From Fulvivirga aurantia (lineage in GTDB: Bacteria; Bacteroidota; Bacteroidia; Cytophagales; Cyclobacteriaceae): a stretch of DNA of 13,663 bases. Position numbers and translations under genes: made by a program. A model generated the notes under the pieces. The model ran no database searches, had not been told where the DNA came from, and saw nothing but the letters and a program-made list of their open reading frames with translations. Positions 5,773-13,663 of the stretch are shown piece after piece. Position 1 is the first letter of the stretch. Every line of letters begins with the position of its first letter. The stretch is taken from the NCBI RefSeq assembly GCF_009711475.1, contig NZ_SMMD01000885.1, positions 1 through 13,663 on the forward strand, in the 5' to 3' direction.

Positions 5773-6765
5773 TTACCACATTGGCACGTGACCATTGTAG
5801 TTGTAGAGTTGTAACCCAATCACTATTTCGTGTGTACCCGAGTGATAATTGCTAAAATCACCCATATCATACTCATATGAGTAACTGAGCCTCCACAAAT
5901 CGTTTACAGTGATACCCACCATACCGATGAGTGTTTCATCATTTCTGTAAGAAAGACCAGCCCAATACTTCTGCAAATACCTCAACCGCGCACCTGCATC
6001 GTAAAGCACAGGCGCAGTTTGATCATAGCGTGCAAATACATTAGGTACAAGCTCGAAGTCTTTATTGAGGTACATTCTCAGACCTAACATAGCTTGATGG
6101 CGGCTTTCTTTATCACCTACTTCTACATTGTCATTTCCACTGATTTGTGTGTTTACCACGGGAGCCATGGTGTATGAGAAGTAATACTTGTCAGAGTACA
6201 GTGCTAGCCCTAAACTTGCTTCAAGGTAAGTATTGGAGTTACCATTTTGCATGTAAGAAACATAAGTAGGGTCGTTGATATCATTTTTTACAGTGACCTC
6301 AGACAGATCAATCTGGTTGCTTGAAATACCACCCGATACACCCATAGACAGGTAGCTTTTTGCGAATACAGGTACGTGCACGGCATAATTAAGTTTAGCT
6401 TCAAACTGGCTGAGCGGCCCAAATTTATTTGACTGTATATAACCTCCCACCCCGTGCTTAATTTGCATTTTTTTATTAAGTCTTTCGCTTAAACTTGTTC
6501 TAAAAAGTGGTCTCTTACGGTTGTTATAAGTCCTAAGCATGGCGTAGCCACTCACATAATACGTACGTGGAGCTCCTTCAAAACCACTCCACTGTTGGCG
6601 GGTAGATAGCCTCAAATCCAAAAAATCGTTGGCTCCTGTAAGTGCTGGAGCATATGCCGGTAAATTCTGAAAGTATTGACCTAACAGTGGCTGTGATTGC
6701 GCGCTTGCCGAATGCCAAAAACTAGCAAGCAAAGCGACCAGACAAATGTATTTAAGTATTTTCAT
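5773..6765 (-). CDS. T9SS-associated PorP/SprF family outer-membrane protein
   Basis: This 330-residue protein has a signal peptide (MKILKYICLVALLASF..SASAQ). The mature start fits the PorP/SprF family: QPLLGQYFQNLPAYAPALTG, then RLSTRQQWSGFEGAPRTYYVSG, matching the family's usual 'QY..N....PA..G' and 'R.QW.GF.GAP.T' pattern. The rest is rich in alternating aromatic and polar strands typical of an outer-membrane beta barrel and ends near HEIVIGLQLY. Members act with the type IX secretion system, and SprF-like paralogs partner one particular type B cargo. The frame could start at a TTG at 6774, but the ATG at 6765 is favoured by the signal peptide and by AGAGGTTG just upstream. It starts 15 bases after the adhesin stop, in the same operon. 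Confidence 0.88.
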   Translation of the reverse strand: MKILKYICLVALLASFWHSASAQSQPLLGQYFQNLPAYAPALTGANDFLDLRLSTRQQWSGFEGAPRTYYVSGYAMLRTYNNRKRPLFRTSLSERLNKKMQIKHGVGGYIQSNKFGPLSQFEAKLNYAVHVPVFAKSYLSMGVSGGISSNQIDLSEVTVKNDINDPTYVSYMQNGNSNTYLEASLGLALYSDKYYFSYTMAPVVNTQISGNDNVEVGDKESRHQAMLGLRMYLNKDFELVPNVFARYDQTAPVLYDAGARLRYLQKYWAGLSYRNDETLIGMVGITVNDLWRLSYSYEYDMGDFSNYHSGTHEIVIGLQLYNYNGHVPMW

Positions 6766-6780
6766 GACAATCAACCTCTA

Positions 6781-9774
6781 TTATTTTAATATCATCACTG
6801 TACCTTTGTAAGTACGTTTTACGCCATCTTCATTGAGCTCAATAATGTAGTAATATGAGTCTACACCAAGAGCTTTTCCATTATAGGTTCCATCCCAGGG
6901 TTTTTCATACCCCCTCGATCTGTACATTTCCTGCCCACTTCGGTTGTAAATCCTTACGATCATCTCAGGATACCTTTCTGCATTATCAATCTCCCAGGTA
7001 TCATTGATTCCGTCACCATCAGGCGTAAAGCCCGTGTAAATCACAAAATCAGACTCTTCATCAGGAGTAGGTACAAGACTAAGGCTAAATTGCTTCTCGA
7101 AAACCCCACCTCTCCCATCACTGGCGCTTACTCTGATGGAAAAAGTAGCCTGTTGCTCATAGTCATACTCATCATTGGTAAATAACTGATCATCAACCAC
7201 ATAAAACCTTTCATTATCATCATCTCCCATTCCGTTGACAAGCGTGTAAGTGTGGTTGTCACGTTCATCTACATCTTCTGTGGTAAATGCACCAATAAAC
7301 TCATTTAAACCTATATCTTCATTGAATTGATTACTACTTAAGAAAATATTGGTAGGGGCAGTATTGACACCGAGAACATAAAAATTAAATGTTGTAGATG
7401 CTTCTAACTCGCCATCTGTGACTTTAACCGTCACTACAGCTTCACCAATCTCATCTGCCACCGGTGTAAGCTGTACAGATCTATTTTCACCATCTCCTGC
7501 CAAAGTGATGCCTGACATGGGTAGCAGCTTAGGATTATTAGATTCAGCAGTGACCCGCAGACTGCTTGTTTCTGTGTCTATATCACCAATTCTAAATGTA
7601 ATAACTTCACTCGCCTCATTCTTTTCGAGCTCTACATCGGCAATCGATGAAATAGTAGGTGCATCATTAATACCGTTTACAGTTATAGTTACGATAGCTA
7701 AATCAGAGCTATTAGCCCCATCATTCGCACGGTAAGTAAAAGTATCTTCACCATCAAAGTCCACATTCGGTGTGTAAGTAAAAGATCCATTAGCTCTAAA
7801 ATCCAGTGATCCATTAGATGGATTAGATTCTAATGTAGCGGTAATTTCTTCTGACTCTGAATCATTATCATTGCTTAAAACACCTGGTGCAGGCACTTCA
7901 AGTGTGACTTCTTCATCAGTGGAATAGCTGTCATCACCCACGACCGGAGGTGTGTTATCTGTGGGTATAATTACAATATTAAATGTCAACCCGTTTAGCT
8001 CATTGCCATTGGGGTCTTCCACAGAAAAATCAAATTCATCGAGCACTGTGTCTGTACCATCATGCCTGTAAATAATTTGATTATTATTTATTTCATTTTG
8101 AGTAAAGCTATTGATCGAATTCCCGCTGGAAGATCTGCGCTCTAACTGACCGTGATCAGGAGTATTTTTTATTCTAAAAGTAAGGGAGCCATTATCTGAG
8201 TCAATATCATTTGCGCGTAATTCATTGCTGTCAATAGTCTCTGTAGCACCCTCAAGTAGCGTTATACCCGCATTTCTTACGATCGTTGGAGCTATATCGT
8301 CAACATTATTAAGTCTAATGGTTACTGCTTTGGGAGCACTCACATTAGCACCATCACTCACCCTTACCTGTATGGTAAAACTTGTATATGACTCATAATC
8401 CAGATCATCCTTATCTCTAACCCTGAGTCTCCCGTTATCATCAATTTTGAAAGCATCTTTTCCGTTGCCATTAGGGTTAACATTGGAAGTAATTTCCCAG
8501 TTTTCAAACTCAGTGCCCTCATCGCCATCAGTGGCTTCAACAGTACCGATGAACGTGTTTTCATTGCTATTTTCATCAACATTAAATACCTGATTATCTA
8601 CAATCACTGGTGTTTCATCATCATCGTTTATCGTAATATTTACCTGCTGAGTGCCGGATTCGTCCCCATTTTCTACTTCATCAATGTCAATAGTGATTGT
8701 TTCATTAGTTTCATCCAGCTCATCATTTATGATTGATATATTTCTTTCGACATCAGTTTCTCCTGCCGGTATCGTTATCGCGCCCGGGCCATTATAATCG
8801 TCTCCGGAAGTGGCTGTACCACTGTAATCAAATTCAACTTCAATATCTTGATAAGATGCAGCTGATAGTTGCACTCTTAGGCTTGTATTCCCGATATTTT
8901 CTGCCACAGTAGCGGAGCTTGTGCTAATTGTAACAGTTGGTCTGTTATCATCATTAGAAATTGTCCCTACCCCTTTATCGTCTTTAATTGTGGCATTTTC
9001 TGCATTGCTGAGATTTACAAAAAAGGTTTCGTTTTGTTCATAGGCTGCATCCTCCAAAATTTGTACAGAGATCGTTTGAGAAGTTTGCCCGGGATTAAAT
9101 GTAACTGTTCCACTTTGTGCTGTATAATCTGAGCCAGACTTAGCTGAACCGTCTTCTGTAGCGAAATCAACCTTCACCTCTTGATTAATTGATTCTGACA
9201 GGGTTACTTCAAAATTAGCAGTTGCATTGGCTTCATCGATCGTAACGTCTGTTATGCTGATTTCAGCATTATTTACAACCTCACCTTTAAAAGTATCGAT
9301 GAACGTGTAGTAGAAATCCCTACTGGAAATAACAATTTCGTCAACAAGGATATCGTCAAAATCAAGTGTTTCATCCTCATCATTTTCAATTTCTTGCTTT
9401 TCAATTTCGTCACCGTCTAAATAGGCAATTACTTCAACATCACGTCCATTGTTATTGATAAAGATGCTTGTAAATATAAATTGATTACCATCCGACCTTT
9501 TAATCGTGAATGTTTCGGTTGTATTGCGGTCAAATTCATCAGAATACAAGAATATGGCTGGTGAAGAATTATCTCCATAACCCGAGGTATGATAGATTTC
9601 ACCGGCATCTTCACCCCCTGATTGAAAAATAAACTCCACGCCAGCAAGTGTACGTGTAAACGACATGCATTCATCACACGGATCATCATCAAATGTTTCA
9701 TTAAATGTTTGAGCCATCACAGACCCCATACATAGCTGAAACGACAAGTATAAAAGGAGTTTCTTTGGTTTCAT
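6781..9774 (-). CDS. Giant secreted adhesin with T9SS type B sorting domain
   Basis: This 997-residue secreted surface protein has a signal peptide at 1-21 (cut after VMA) and an unassigned beta-rich N-terminal domain at about 23-165. Calx-beta modules follow at about 170-276 and 278-386, each closing in an NDD-type motif, then a cadherin-like repeat (389-493), a CSPG/cadherin-3-like repeat (494-606, with NTPDHGQLE and YRHDGTDT), a Big_9-like module (608-704, with SNPSNGSLDFRANGSFTYTP), an Ig-like module (705-804) and a second cadherin-like repeat (806-902). The C-terminal domain (910-997) is the gliding-motility/CHU type: FTPDGDGINDTWEI, VRIYNRSGQEMYRS, PWDGTYNG and a final YKGTVMILK, which marks T9SS type B export. 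Asp/Asn-rich linkers suggest calcium binding. The only cysteines of the mature chain are Cys33 and Cys36. The partner SprF-like gene follows directly. Confidence 0.93.
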   Translation of the reverse strand: MKPKKLLLYLSFQLCMGSVMAQTFNETFDDDPCDECMSFTRTLAGVEFIFQSGGEDAGEIYHTSGYGDNSSPAIFLYSDEFDRNTTETFTIKRSDGNQFIFTSIFINNNGRDVEVIAYLDGDEIEKQEIENDEDETLDFDDILVDEIVISSRDFYYTFIDTFKGEVVNNAEISITDVTIDEANATANFEVTLSESINQEVKVDFATEDGSAKSGSDYTAQSGTVTFNPGQTSQTISVQILEDAAYEQNETFFVNLSNAENATIKDDKGVGTISNDDNRPTVTISTSSATVAENIGNTSLRVQLSAASYQDIEVEFDYSGTATSGDDYNGPGAITIPAGETDVERNISIINDELDETNETITIDIDEVENGDESGTQQVNITINDDDETPVIVDNQVFNVDENSNENTFIGTVEATDGDEGTEFENWEITSNVNPNGNGKDAFKIDDNGRLRVRDKDDLDYESYTSFTIQVRVSDGANVSAPKAVTIRLNNVDDIAPTIVRNAGITLLEGATETIDSNELRANDIDSDNGSLTFRIKNTPDHGQLERRSSSGNSINSFTQNEINNNQIIYRHDGTDTVLDEFDFSVEDPNGNELNGLTFNIVIIPTDNTPPVVGDDSYSTDEEVTLEVPAPGVLSNDNDSESEEITATLESNPSNGSLDFRANGSFTYTPNVDFDGEDTFTYRANDGANSSDLAIVTITVNGINDAPTISSIADVELEKNEASEVITFRIGDIDTETSSLRVTAESNNPKLLPMSGITLAGDGENRSVQLTPVADEIGEAVVTVKVTDGELEASTTFNFYVLGVNTAPTNIFLSSNQFNEDIGLNEFIGAFTTEDVDERDNHTYTLVNGMGDDDNERFYVVDDQLFTNDEYDYEQQATFSIRVSASDGRGGVFEKQFSLSLVPTPDEESDFVIYTGFTPDGDGINDTWEIDNAERYPEMIVRIYNRSGQEMYRSRGYEKPWDGTYNGKALGVDSYYYIIELNEDGVKRTYKGTVMILK

Positions 9775-9985
9775 AAGTCAATCACTGTCAGCTTATTAAG
9801 ATAATTGCTGGTTTCTAAAAAATAATAAAGCCAACCATCCACATCTCAGGTATCAGGGTAAACAAGCAAACCGTGTTTTAGTTATAGAATTTTCATGCAA
9901 ATGACCTTTCTATCAATTGCTCAGCGCAATTATTTTTTTTATGCTTTCAAACTTTTCTATTTTGCACCCTCAGAAAAACCGATAC
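9775..9985. promoter_or_regulatory. Divergent control region, adhesin and YfhO-like gene
   Basis: This 211-bp AT-rich spacer separates the start codons of the adhesin (-) and the YfhO-like gene (+) and must carry both promoters. I found no exact TAnnTTTG box. The nearest are CTATTTTG (9957-9964), with one base too few between TA and TTTG, on the + strand, and TATTTTTT on the - strand. No hairpin or repeat of note. Confidence 0.35.
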
Positions 9986-12430
9986 ATGAAAAACATAAAA
10001 TTCACCCAGCATATATTACCCCATCTTGTAGCGATCATTACTTTCCTGATTGTTACTCTCATCTTCTTTAAACCGTTTTTTTTCGACAATAAAAACCTCG
10101 ATCAGCACGACATTAATCAATGGCGAGGTGGTGCCCAGGAGCTCATAGAATACAGAGAAGCAACCGGGGAGGAAGGTCTTTGGACTAACTCAATGTTTGG
10201 CGGCATGCCAGGGTATTTTGTAGATGTAAAGTGGAGTGACGGTCTCATTACCACTTTAAAAGGCGTTCTAGTGGTGGGTTTACCTCACCCTGTGAGAAAC
10301 ATTTTTCTGGCTTTTATCAGCTTTTACATTCTATTATTAGCCTTCAAAGTGAGGCCCTACTTAGCCATTGGTGGTGCTTTGGCTTTCGGACTTTCTTCAT
10401 TTTTGATCATTGGGCTGGGTGCGGGACACAATGCAAGAATAGGTGCCATAGCGCTCATGCCACTGGTATTGGCCGGTATTCATATTACGTTTACCCGTCA
10501 TAAGCTTTTAGGGTTTGGTGTTACGGCCGCAGCACTGGCCTTAGAGCTAAGAGAAAACCACCTTCAGATCACTTATTATCTACTTTTAATGGTTTTGGTT
10601 TATGGCCTTATAATGCTTATTGATGCTGTAAAAAAAGGAGAAATAAAGCCGTTTGCCACCAAACTAGGTATTCTGATTGTAGCAGCTATTTTGGCTGTGG
10701 GCACCTTTGCGGGTAAATTCTGGTCTACTTATGAGTACAGCAAATATTCGATGAGAGGCCCTTCTGAGCTTAAAATTTTGGGTGAAAAAGAAGATAACAC
10801 GGCTGGTCTTAATAAAGATTATGCTTTCCAGTATAGCAATGGCATACTAGAACCACTCACTTTGATCATTCCGAATTACTATGGCGGAGCCAGTTCTAAC
10901 TATTTGGTACAGGACGAGGACAGCCAGGTCTTAAAAGCACTTCAGCGAGCCGGAGACCAACAAACTGCCAATCAATTGGCCCGATATACAAGTGCTTACT
11001 GGGGCAACCAACCGCTCACAGCGCCATATTACGCTGGTGCGATCATATGCTTTTTATTCGTCATTGGGCTGGTAATGAGTGATAAAAAATATGTGATATG
11101 GCTTAGCGTAGTCACTGCCTTAGCCATCATTTTGAGCTGGGGAGATAGCTTTAAAGCCTTCAATTATTTTATGTTTGACTACTTCCCAGGCTACAATAAA
11201 TTCAGGTCGGTGACCTTCGCACTTACCATGGCCTTTGTAGCTATTCCGCTATTAGGTTTCATTGGCTTAGAAAAGCTTTTAGAAAAAGGCCTCAACAAAC
11301 AAACTCAGAAAAAACTCATCACTGCGTTGGGGGTAACAGGTGGCTTCTGCCTTTTGGTTGTGGTATTTGCCGGTATGGCAAGCTTTACACGACCGGGTGA
11401 GGAGCAACTGCCTGCCTGGTTTTTAAACGCACTCTCTGACGATCGTGAAGGACTTATGCGTGGTGATGCATTTAGGTCTCTCATTTTTATTGTTTTGGCC
11501 GGTGCCGTGGCATTCTTAAGATTAAAAAAGGTGATCTCCTACCCTATCATGGGTGGTATCTTCGCTTTGTTAATTTTAATTGATTTAGCTGCTGTTGATA
11601 GCCGGTATTTTGGGGAAAATAACTACAAAAGATCTGCAGATCGCTCATTTTTCCAGCCTACAGACGCTGATAAAGAGATTTTGAAAGATAATGGGAAGTA
11701 TAGAGTATATAATCTACAAGGCGCTATGAATGAGGCCAGAACCTCATATCATCATCATTCCTTAGGTGGATATCATGGTGCAAAAATGAGAAGATACCAA
11801 GACCTTTATGATCACTGTATTCAGAATGAGACGCAGCAAATGATTCAAAGTCTGCAGTCAGGCAATCAGGACCTATCAGGTTATGGTGTTGTAAATATGC
11901 TAAACACCAAATACCTCACCTTTGGAGCAGGTAAAAACGCAATTATTCCAAATATTCATGCCAATGGAAATGCGTGGTTTGTGAGTAAGATTATTAAAGC
12001 TAATAGCCCTGATGAAGAGCTCAGCAAAACTTGTGATATTAATACATCTAATCAAGCTGTAGTAGACATTAGCAAATTTGAGATCGATCAAACTTCCTTT
12101 AACACTTCGGGTACAATTGCGCTTGAAAAATATACTCCGAACAAAGTTTCTTACACTGCTAATGTGGAACAAAATGCATTGGCTGTATTTTCTGAAATAT
12201 ACTACCCAGTAGGCTGGAAAGCCACAATTGACGGTAAAGAAGCACAGATACTTAGGGCTAACTATGTGCTCAGAGCTTTAAAAATACCTGACGGTCAGCA
12301 TAAAATTGAGTTTACTTTTGAGCCAGACTCGTACTATGTGGGTGATAAAATCACTTTCGCCTCATCGCTACTGCTTATTTTACTCCTTATAGGTAGTCTG
12401 GGACTGACTTTGAAGCAACGATTGAATTAA
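9986..12430 (+). CDS. YfhO-family polytopic membrane protein (GT-C-like)
   Basis: This 814-residue inner-membrane protein resembles the Bacteroidota branch of the YfhO family. A first span at about 10-33 is followed by an extracytoplasmic loop NLDQHDINQWRGGAQELIEY with acidic residues Asp39 and Asp42, where GT-C glycosyltransferases carry their catalytic Asp. Then come SMFGGMPG, a set of about ten further spans including the conserved GLGAGHNARIGAIALMPL, a C-terminal soluble domain (about 560-780) and a last span near the C terminus. In Firmicutes YfhO glycosylates cell-wall polymers; the substrate here is unknown. The frame remains open to a TTG at 9917 and an ATG at 9941, but the ATG at 9986 gives a standard N terminus (MKNIKFTQHIL) before the first span. 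It is transcribed away from the adhesin operon. Confidence 0.8.
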   Translation: MKNIKFTQHILPHLVAIITFLIVTLIFFKPFFFDNKNLDQHDINQWRGGAQELIEYREATGEEGLWTNSMFGGMPGYFVDVKWSDGLITTLKGVLVVGLPHPVRNIFLAFISFYILLLAFKVRPYLAIGGALAFGLSSFLIIGLGAGHNARIGAIALMPLVLAGIHITFTRHKLLGFGVTAAALALELRENHLQITYYLLLMVLVYGLIMLIDAVKKGEIKPFATKLGILIVAAILAVGTFAGKFWSTYEYSKYSMRGPSELKILGEKEDNTAGLNKDYAFQYSNGILEPLTLIIPNYYGGASSNYLVQDEDSQVLKALQRAGDQQTANQLARYTSAYWGNQPLTAPYYAGAIICFLFVIGLVMSDKKYVIWLSVVTALAIILSWGDSFKAFNYFMFDYFPGYNKFRSVTFALTMAFVAIPLLGFIGLEKLLEKGLNKQTQKKLITALGVTGGFCLLVVVFAGMASFTRPGEEQLPAWFLNALSDDREGLMRGDAFRSLIFIVLAGAVAFLRLKKVISYPIMGGIFALLILIDLAAVDSRYFGENNYKRSADRSFFQPTDADKEILKDNGKYRVYNLQGAMNEARTSYHHHSLGGYHGAKMRRYQDLYDHCIQNETQQMIQSLQSGNQDLSGYGVVNMLNTKYLTFGAGKNAIIPNIHANGNAWFVSKIIKANSPDEELSKTCDINTSNQAVVDISKFEIDQTSFNTSGTIALEKYTPNKVSYTANVEQNALAVFSEIYYPVGWKATIDGKEAQILRANYVLRALKIPDGQHKIEFTFEPDSYYVGDKITFASSLLLILLLIGSLGLTLKQRLN

Positions 12431-12457
12431 TCTACCACAGGTATTTCAATAAAAAAC

Positions 12458-12492
12458 AAGGGCTTACCTAGCGAGATGCTGAGTAAGCCCTT
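12458..12492. terminator. Shared convergent bidirectional terminator
   Basis: A 10-bp stem AAGGGCTTAC (12458-12467) pairs with GTAAGCCCTT (12483-12492) around a 15-base loop that can pair further (AGC/GCT). T-rich tails follow on both strands (TGTTTTATAA on +, TGTTTTTTATTG on -). It lies between the stops of the convergent YfhO-like and M48 genes and would end both transcripts. Confidence 0.88.
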
Positions 12493-12522
12493 TGTTTTAT
12501 AATATTCTTTAAATTTAAGCAC

Positions 12523-13663
12523 CTATTTATCCAGAGCGTGCAATCGTTTAAGCAGAGGAGGATGAGAATAATGCACAAATACATAAGCCTCATGTGGATA
12601 AAGATTGCTCAAACTATCCACTGATAGCTTTTTAAGTGCATTTTTTAGCTGGTCAGCATTGTAAGTTTGTTTGGCATATTCATCAGCCTCAAATTCATTT
12701 TTTCGACTAAAAATATTTCCTGCTATTCCCAGAACTTTAGAAATAGGTGTGTACAAAATACCAAAGGCTATCAGGTTTACATGTAAGGCCAATTGCTCCG
12801 CACCCAATGCCTGAGAAAGGTTCTCATTAAAAATCATAAATGACATTATAAATAGCATGAGACCCATTTGTAGAATTGATATACCAAAGCCATATACGAT
12901 GTGCATCTTCTTAAAATGACCTACCTCATGGGCTAAAACAGCCACTAGCTCCTCGGTTGTATGGTTTTCTATTAAAGTATCGTATAAAACGATTTTCTTT
13001 TTCTTTCCAATTCCAGAAAAAAAAGCATTGGCCTTTTTAGATCGTTTGGAGCCATCAATAACATAAATGTTATCGATGGGAAAATTAATTTTATTACTGT
13101 AAGCTTCTATGGCTTTTTTGAGTTCACCGTCTTCCAACGGTGTTAGTTTATTAAAAAGGGGCAATATGAGCGAGGTGTAAAACATATTGGCAATCAAGAT
13201 AAATACCGCACCTACAGCCCAGAAATACAACCAAAACTGTGATCCAAACTCATAGATAAGAAAAATCAATACACCAAGGAGAGCCCCTCCTACAATGATT
13301 GCTAGTATATAGCCTTTTAATTTATCGAGAATAAAGGTCTTGGGTGTTGTCTTATTGAATCCAAACCGATCTTCGATTACAAATGTACTGTACACCTGAA
13401 AAGGAATGTTTAACAGATCAGAAACGATAAAGAGTACTCCAAAGAAAGCCAGTGAGAGAATAATCTCATTTTCAATAAATGGTCTTAAAAAGGCATCAAT
13501 GTATCCAAATAGCCCAAAATACAGCACTACAAATGATAAAATAAAGCTAAATGCTGAGGTTATAAATGAAAATCGATCTTTCGTTTTGTGATATTTTTGA
13601 GCTTTCTCATACTTCCCAGCATCATAAAATGATTGCACTTCTTCAGGTAATTGCACTTTTCTG
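12523..13663 (-). CDS. M48 family metallopeptidase, Ste24/CAAX-protease type (5' end missing)
   Basis: This is an inner-membrane zinc protease. The visible 379 codons carry several membrane spans, the zinc-binding HEVGH (codons at 12916-12930) in VAVLAHEVGHFKKMH, and the third ligand Glu in KNEFEADEYA (around 12688). It ends YSHPPLLKRLHALDK, matching the family's usual SHPP..R...L. The frame is open to the window edge. A GTG at 13656 could be taken as the start, but family members have an extra N-terminal hydrophobic segment before the LPEEVQSFYDAGKYEKAQ stretch, so the real start probably lies some 30-45 residues beyond the edge. In eukaryotes Ste24 processes prenylated proteins; bacterial members are thought to act in membrane protein quality control. 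Confidence 0.92.
   Translation of the reverse strand, partial: RKVQLPEEVQSFYDAGKYEKAQKYHKTKDRFSFITSAFSFILSFVVLYFGLFGYIDAFLRPFIENEIILSLAFFGVLFIVSDLLNIPFQVYSTFVIEDRFGFNKTTPKTFILDKLKGYILAIIVGGALLGVLIFLIYEFGSQFWLYFWAVGAVFILIANMFYTSLILPLFNKLTPLEDGELKKAIEAYSNKINFPIDNIYVIDGSKRSKKANAFFSGIGKKKKIVLYDTLIENHTTEELVAVLAHEVGHFKKMHIVYGFGISILQMGLMLFIMSFMIFNENLSQALGAEQLALHVNLIAFGILYTPISKVLGIAGNIFSRKNEFEADEYAKQTYNADQLKNALKKLSVDSLSNLYPHEAYVFVHYSHPPLLKRLHALDK

Noticed and set aside
7418..7735. 105-codon + strand frame inside the adhesin gene
   Set aside because: Low-complexity Ser/Thr/Val antisense product of the repeat-rich adhesin coding region.
6781..9774. DNA-level tandem repeats in the adhesin
   Set aside because: The modules are different families with diverged sequence; I found no near-identical repeated nucleotide blocks that would suggest recent expansion or slippage.

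Overview
The window reads as chromosomal DNA of a Bacteroidota bacterium, probably a gliding or marine member of the Cytophagales. This rests on a PorP/SprF-like protein beside a giant adhesin with a type IX secretion (T9SS) type B sorting domain, a Bacteroidota-style YfhO-like membrane protein, and Bacteroidota -7 boxes (TAnnTTTG) upstream of two starts. Composition is AT-rich and fairly even by eye. I see no insertion sequence, phage gene, CRISPR array, tRNA or rRNA.

Region 1 (about 1-5212) is a molybdenum cofactor (Moco) biosynthesis cluster split over four transcription units: moeA (-), moaC-mobA (+), moaD-moaE (-), and moaA followed by a TSUP/TauE-family anion exporter (+). MoaA and MoaC turn GTP into cyclic pyranopterin monophosphate. 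MoaD and MoaE form molybdopterin synthase, which adds the dithiolene sulfurs. MoeA inserts molybdate and MobA attaches GMP. No moaB/mogA (adenylyltransferase) or moeB (MoaD activator) lies in the window, and no molybdoenzyme. A small two-helix membrane ORF sits between mobA and moaE. The genes are packed tightly, with TGATG stop/start overlaps and convergent genes whose stop codons overlap.

Region 2 (about 5209-5772) holds a small DUF2188-type protein on the - strand, its long A-rich leader, and a strong bidirectional terminator.

Region 3 (about 5773-9774, - strand) is a two-gene operon. It encodes a 997-residue secreted multidomain adhesin (Calx-beta, cadherin, CSPG-like and Ig-like modules, C-terminal type B sorting domain) followed by a PorP/SprF-like outer-membrane protein. 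This is the known pairing of a T9SS type B cargo with its dedicated SprF-like partner.

Region 4 (about 9775-13663) has a divergently transcribed YfhO-family polytopic membrane protein (+), a shared convergent terminator, and a CAAX-protease-type M48 metallopeptidase (-) whose N terminus runs off the right edge.

I did not find a clearly new system. The points most worth following are the unassigned N-terminal domain of the adhesin, the small membrane ORF inside the Moco cluster, the coupling of the TSUP transporter to moaA, and the near-leaderless, mutually overlapping promoter arrangement of moeA/moaC.
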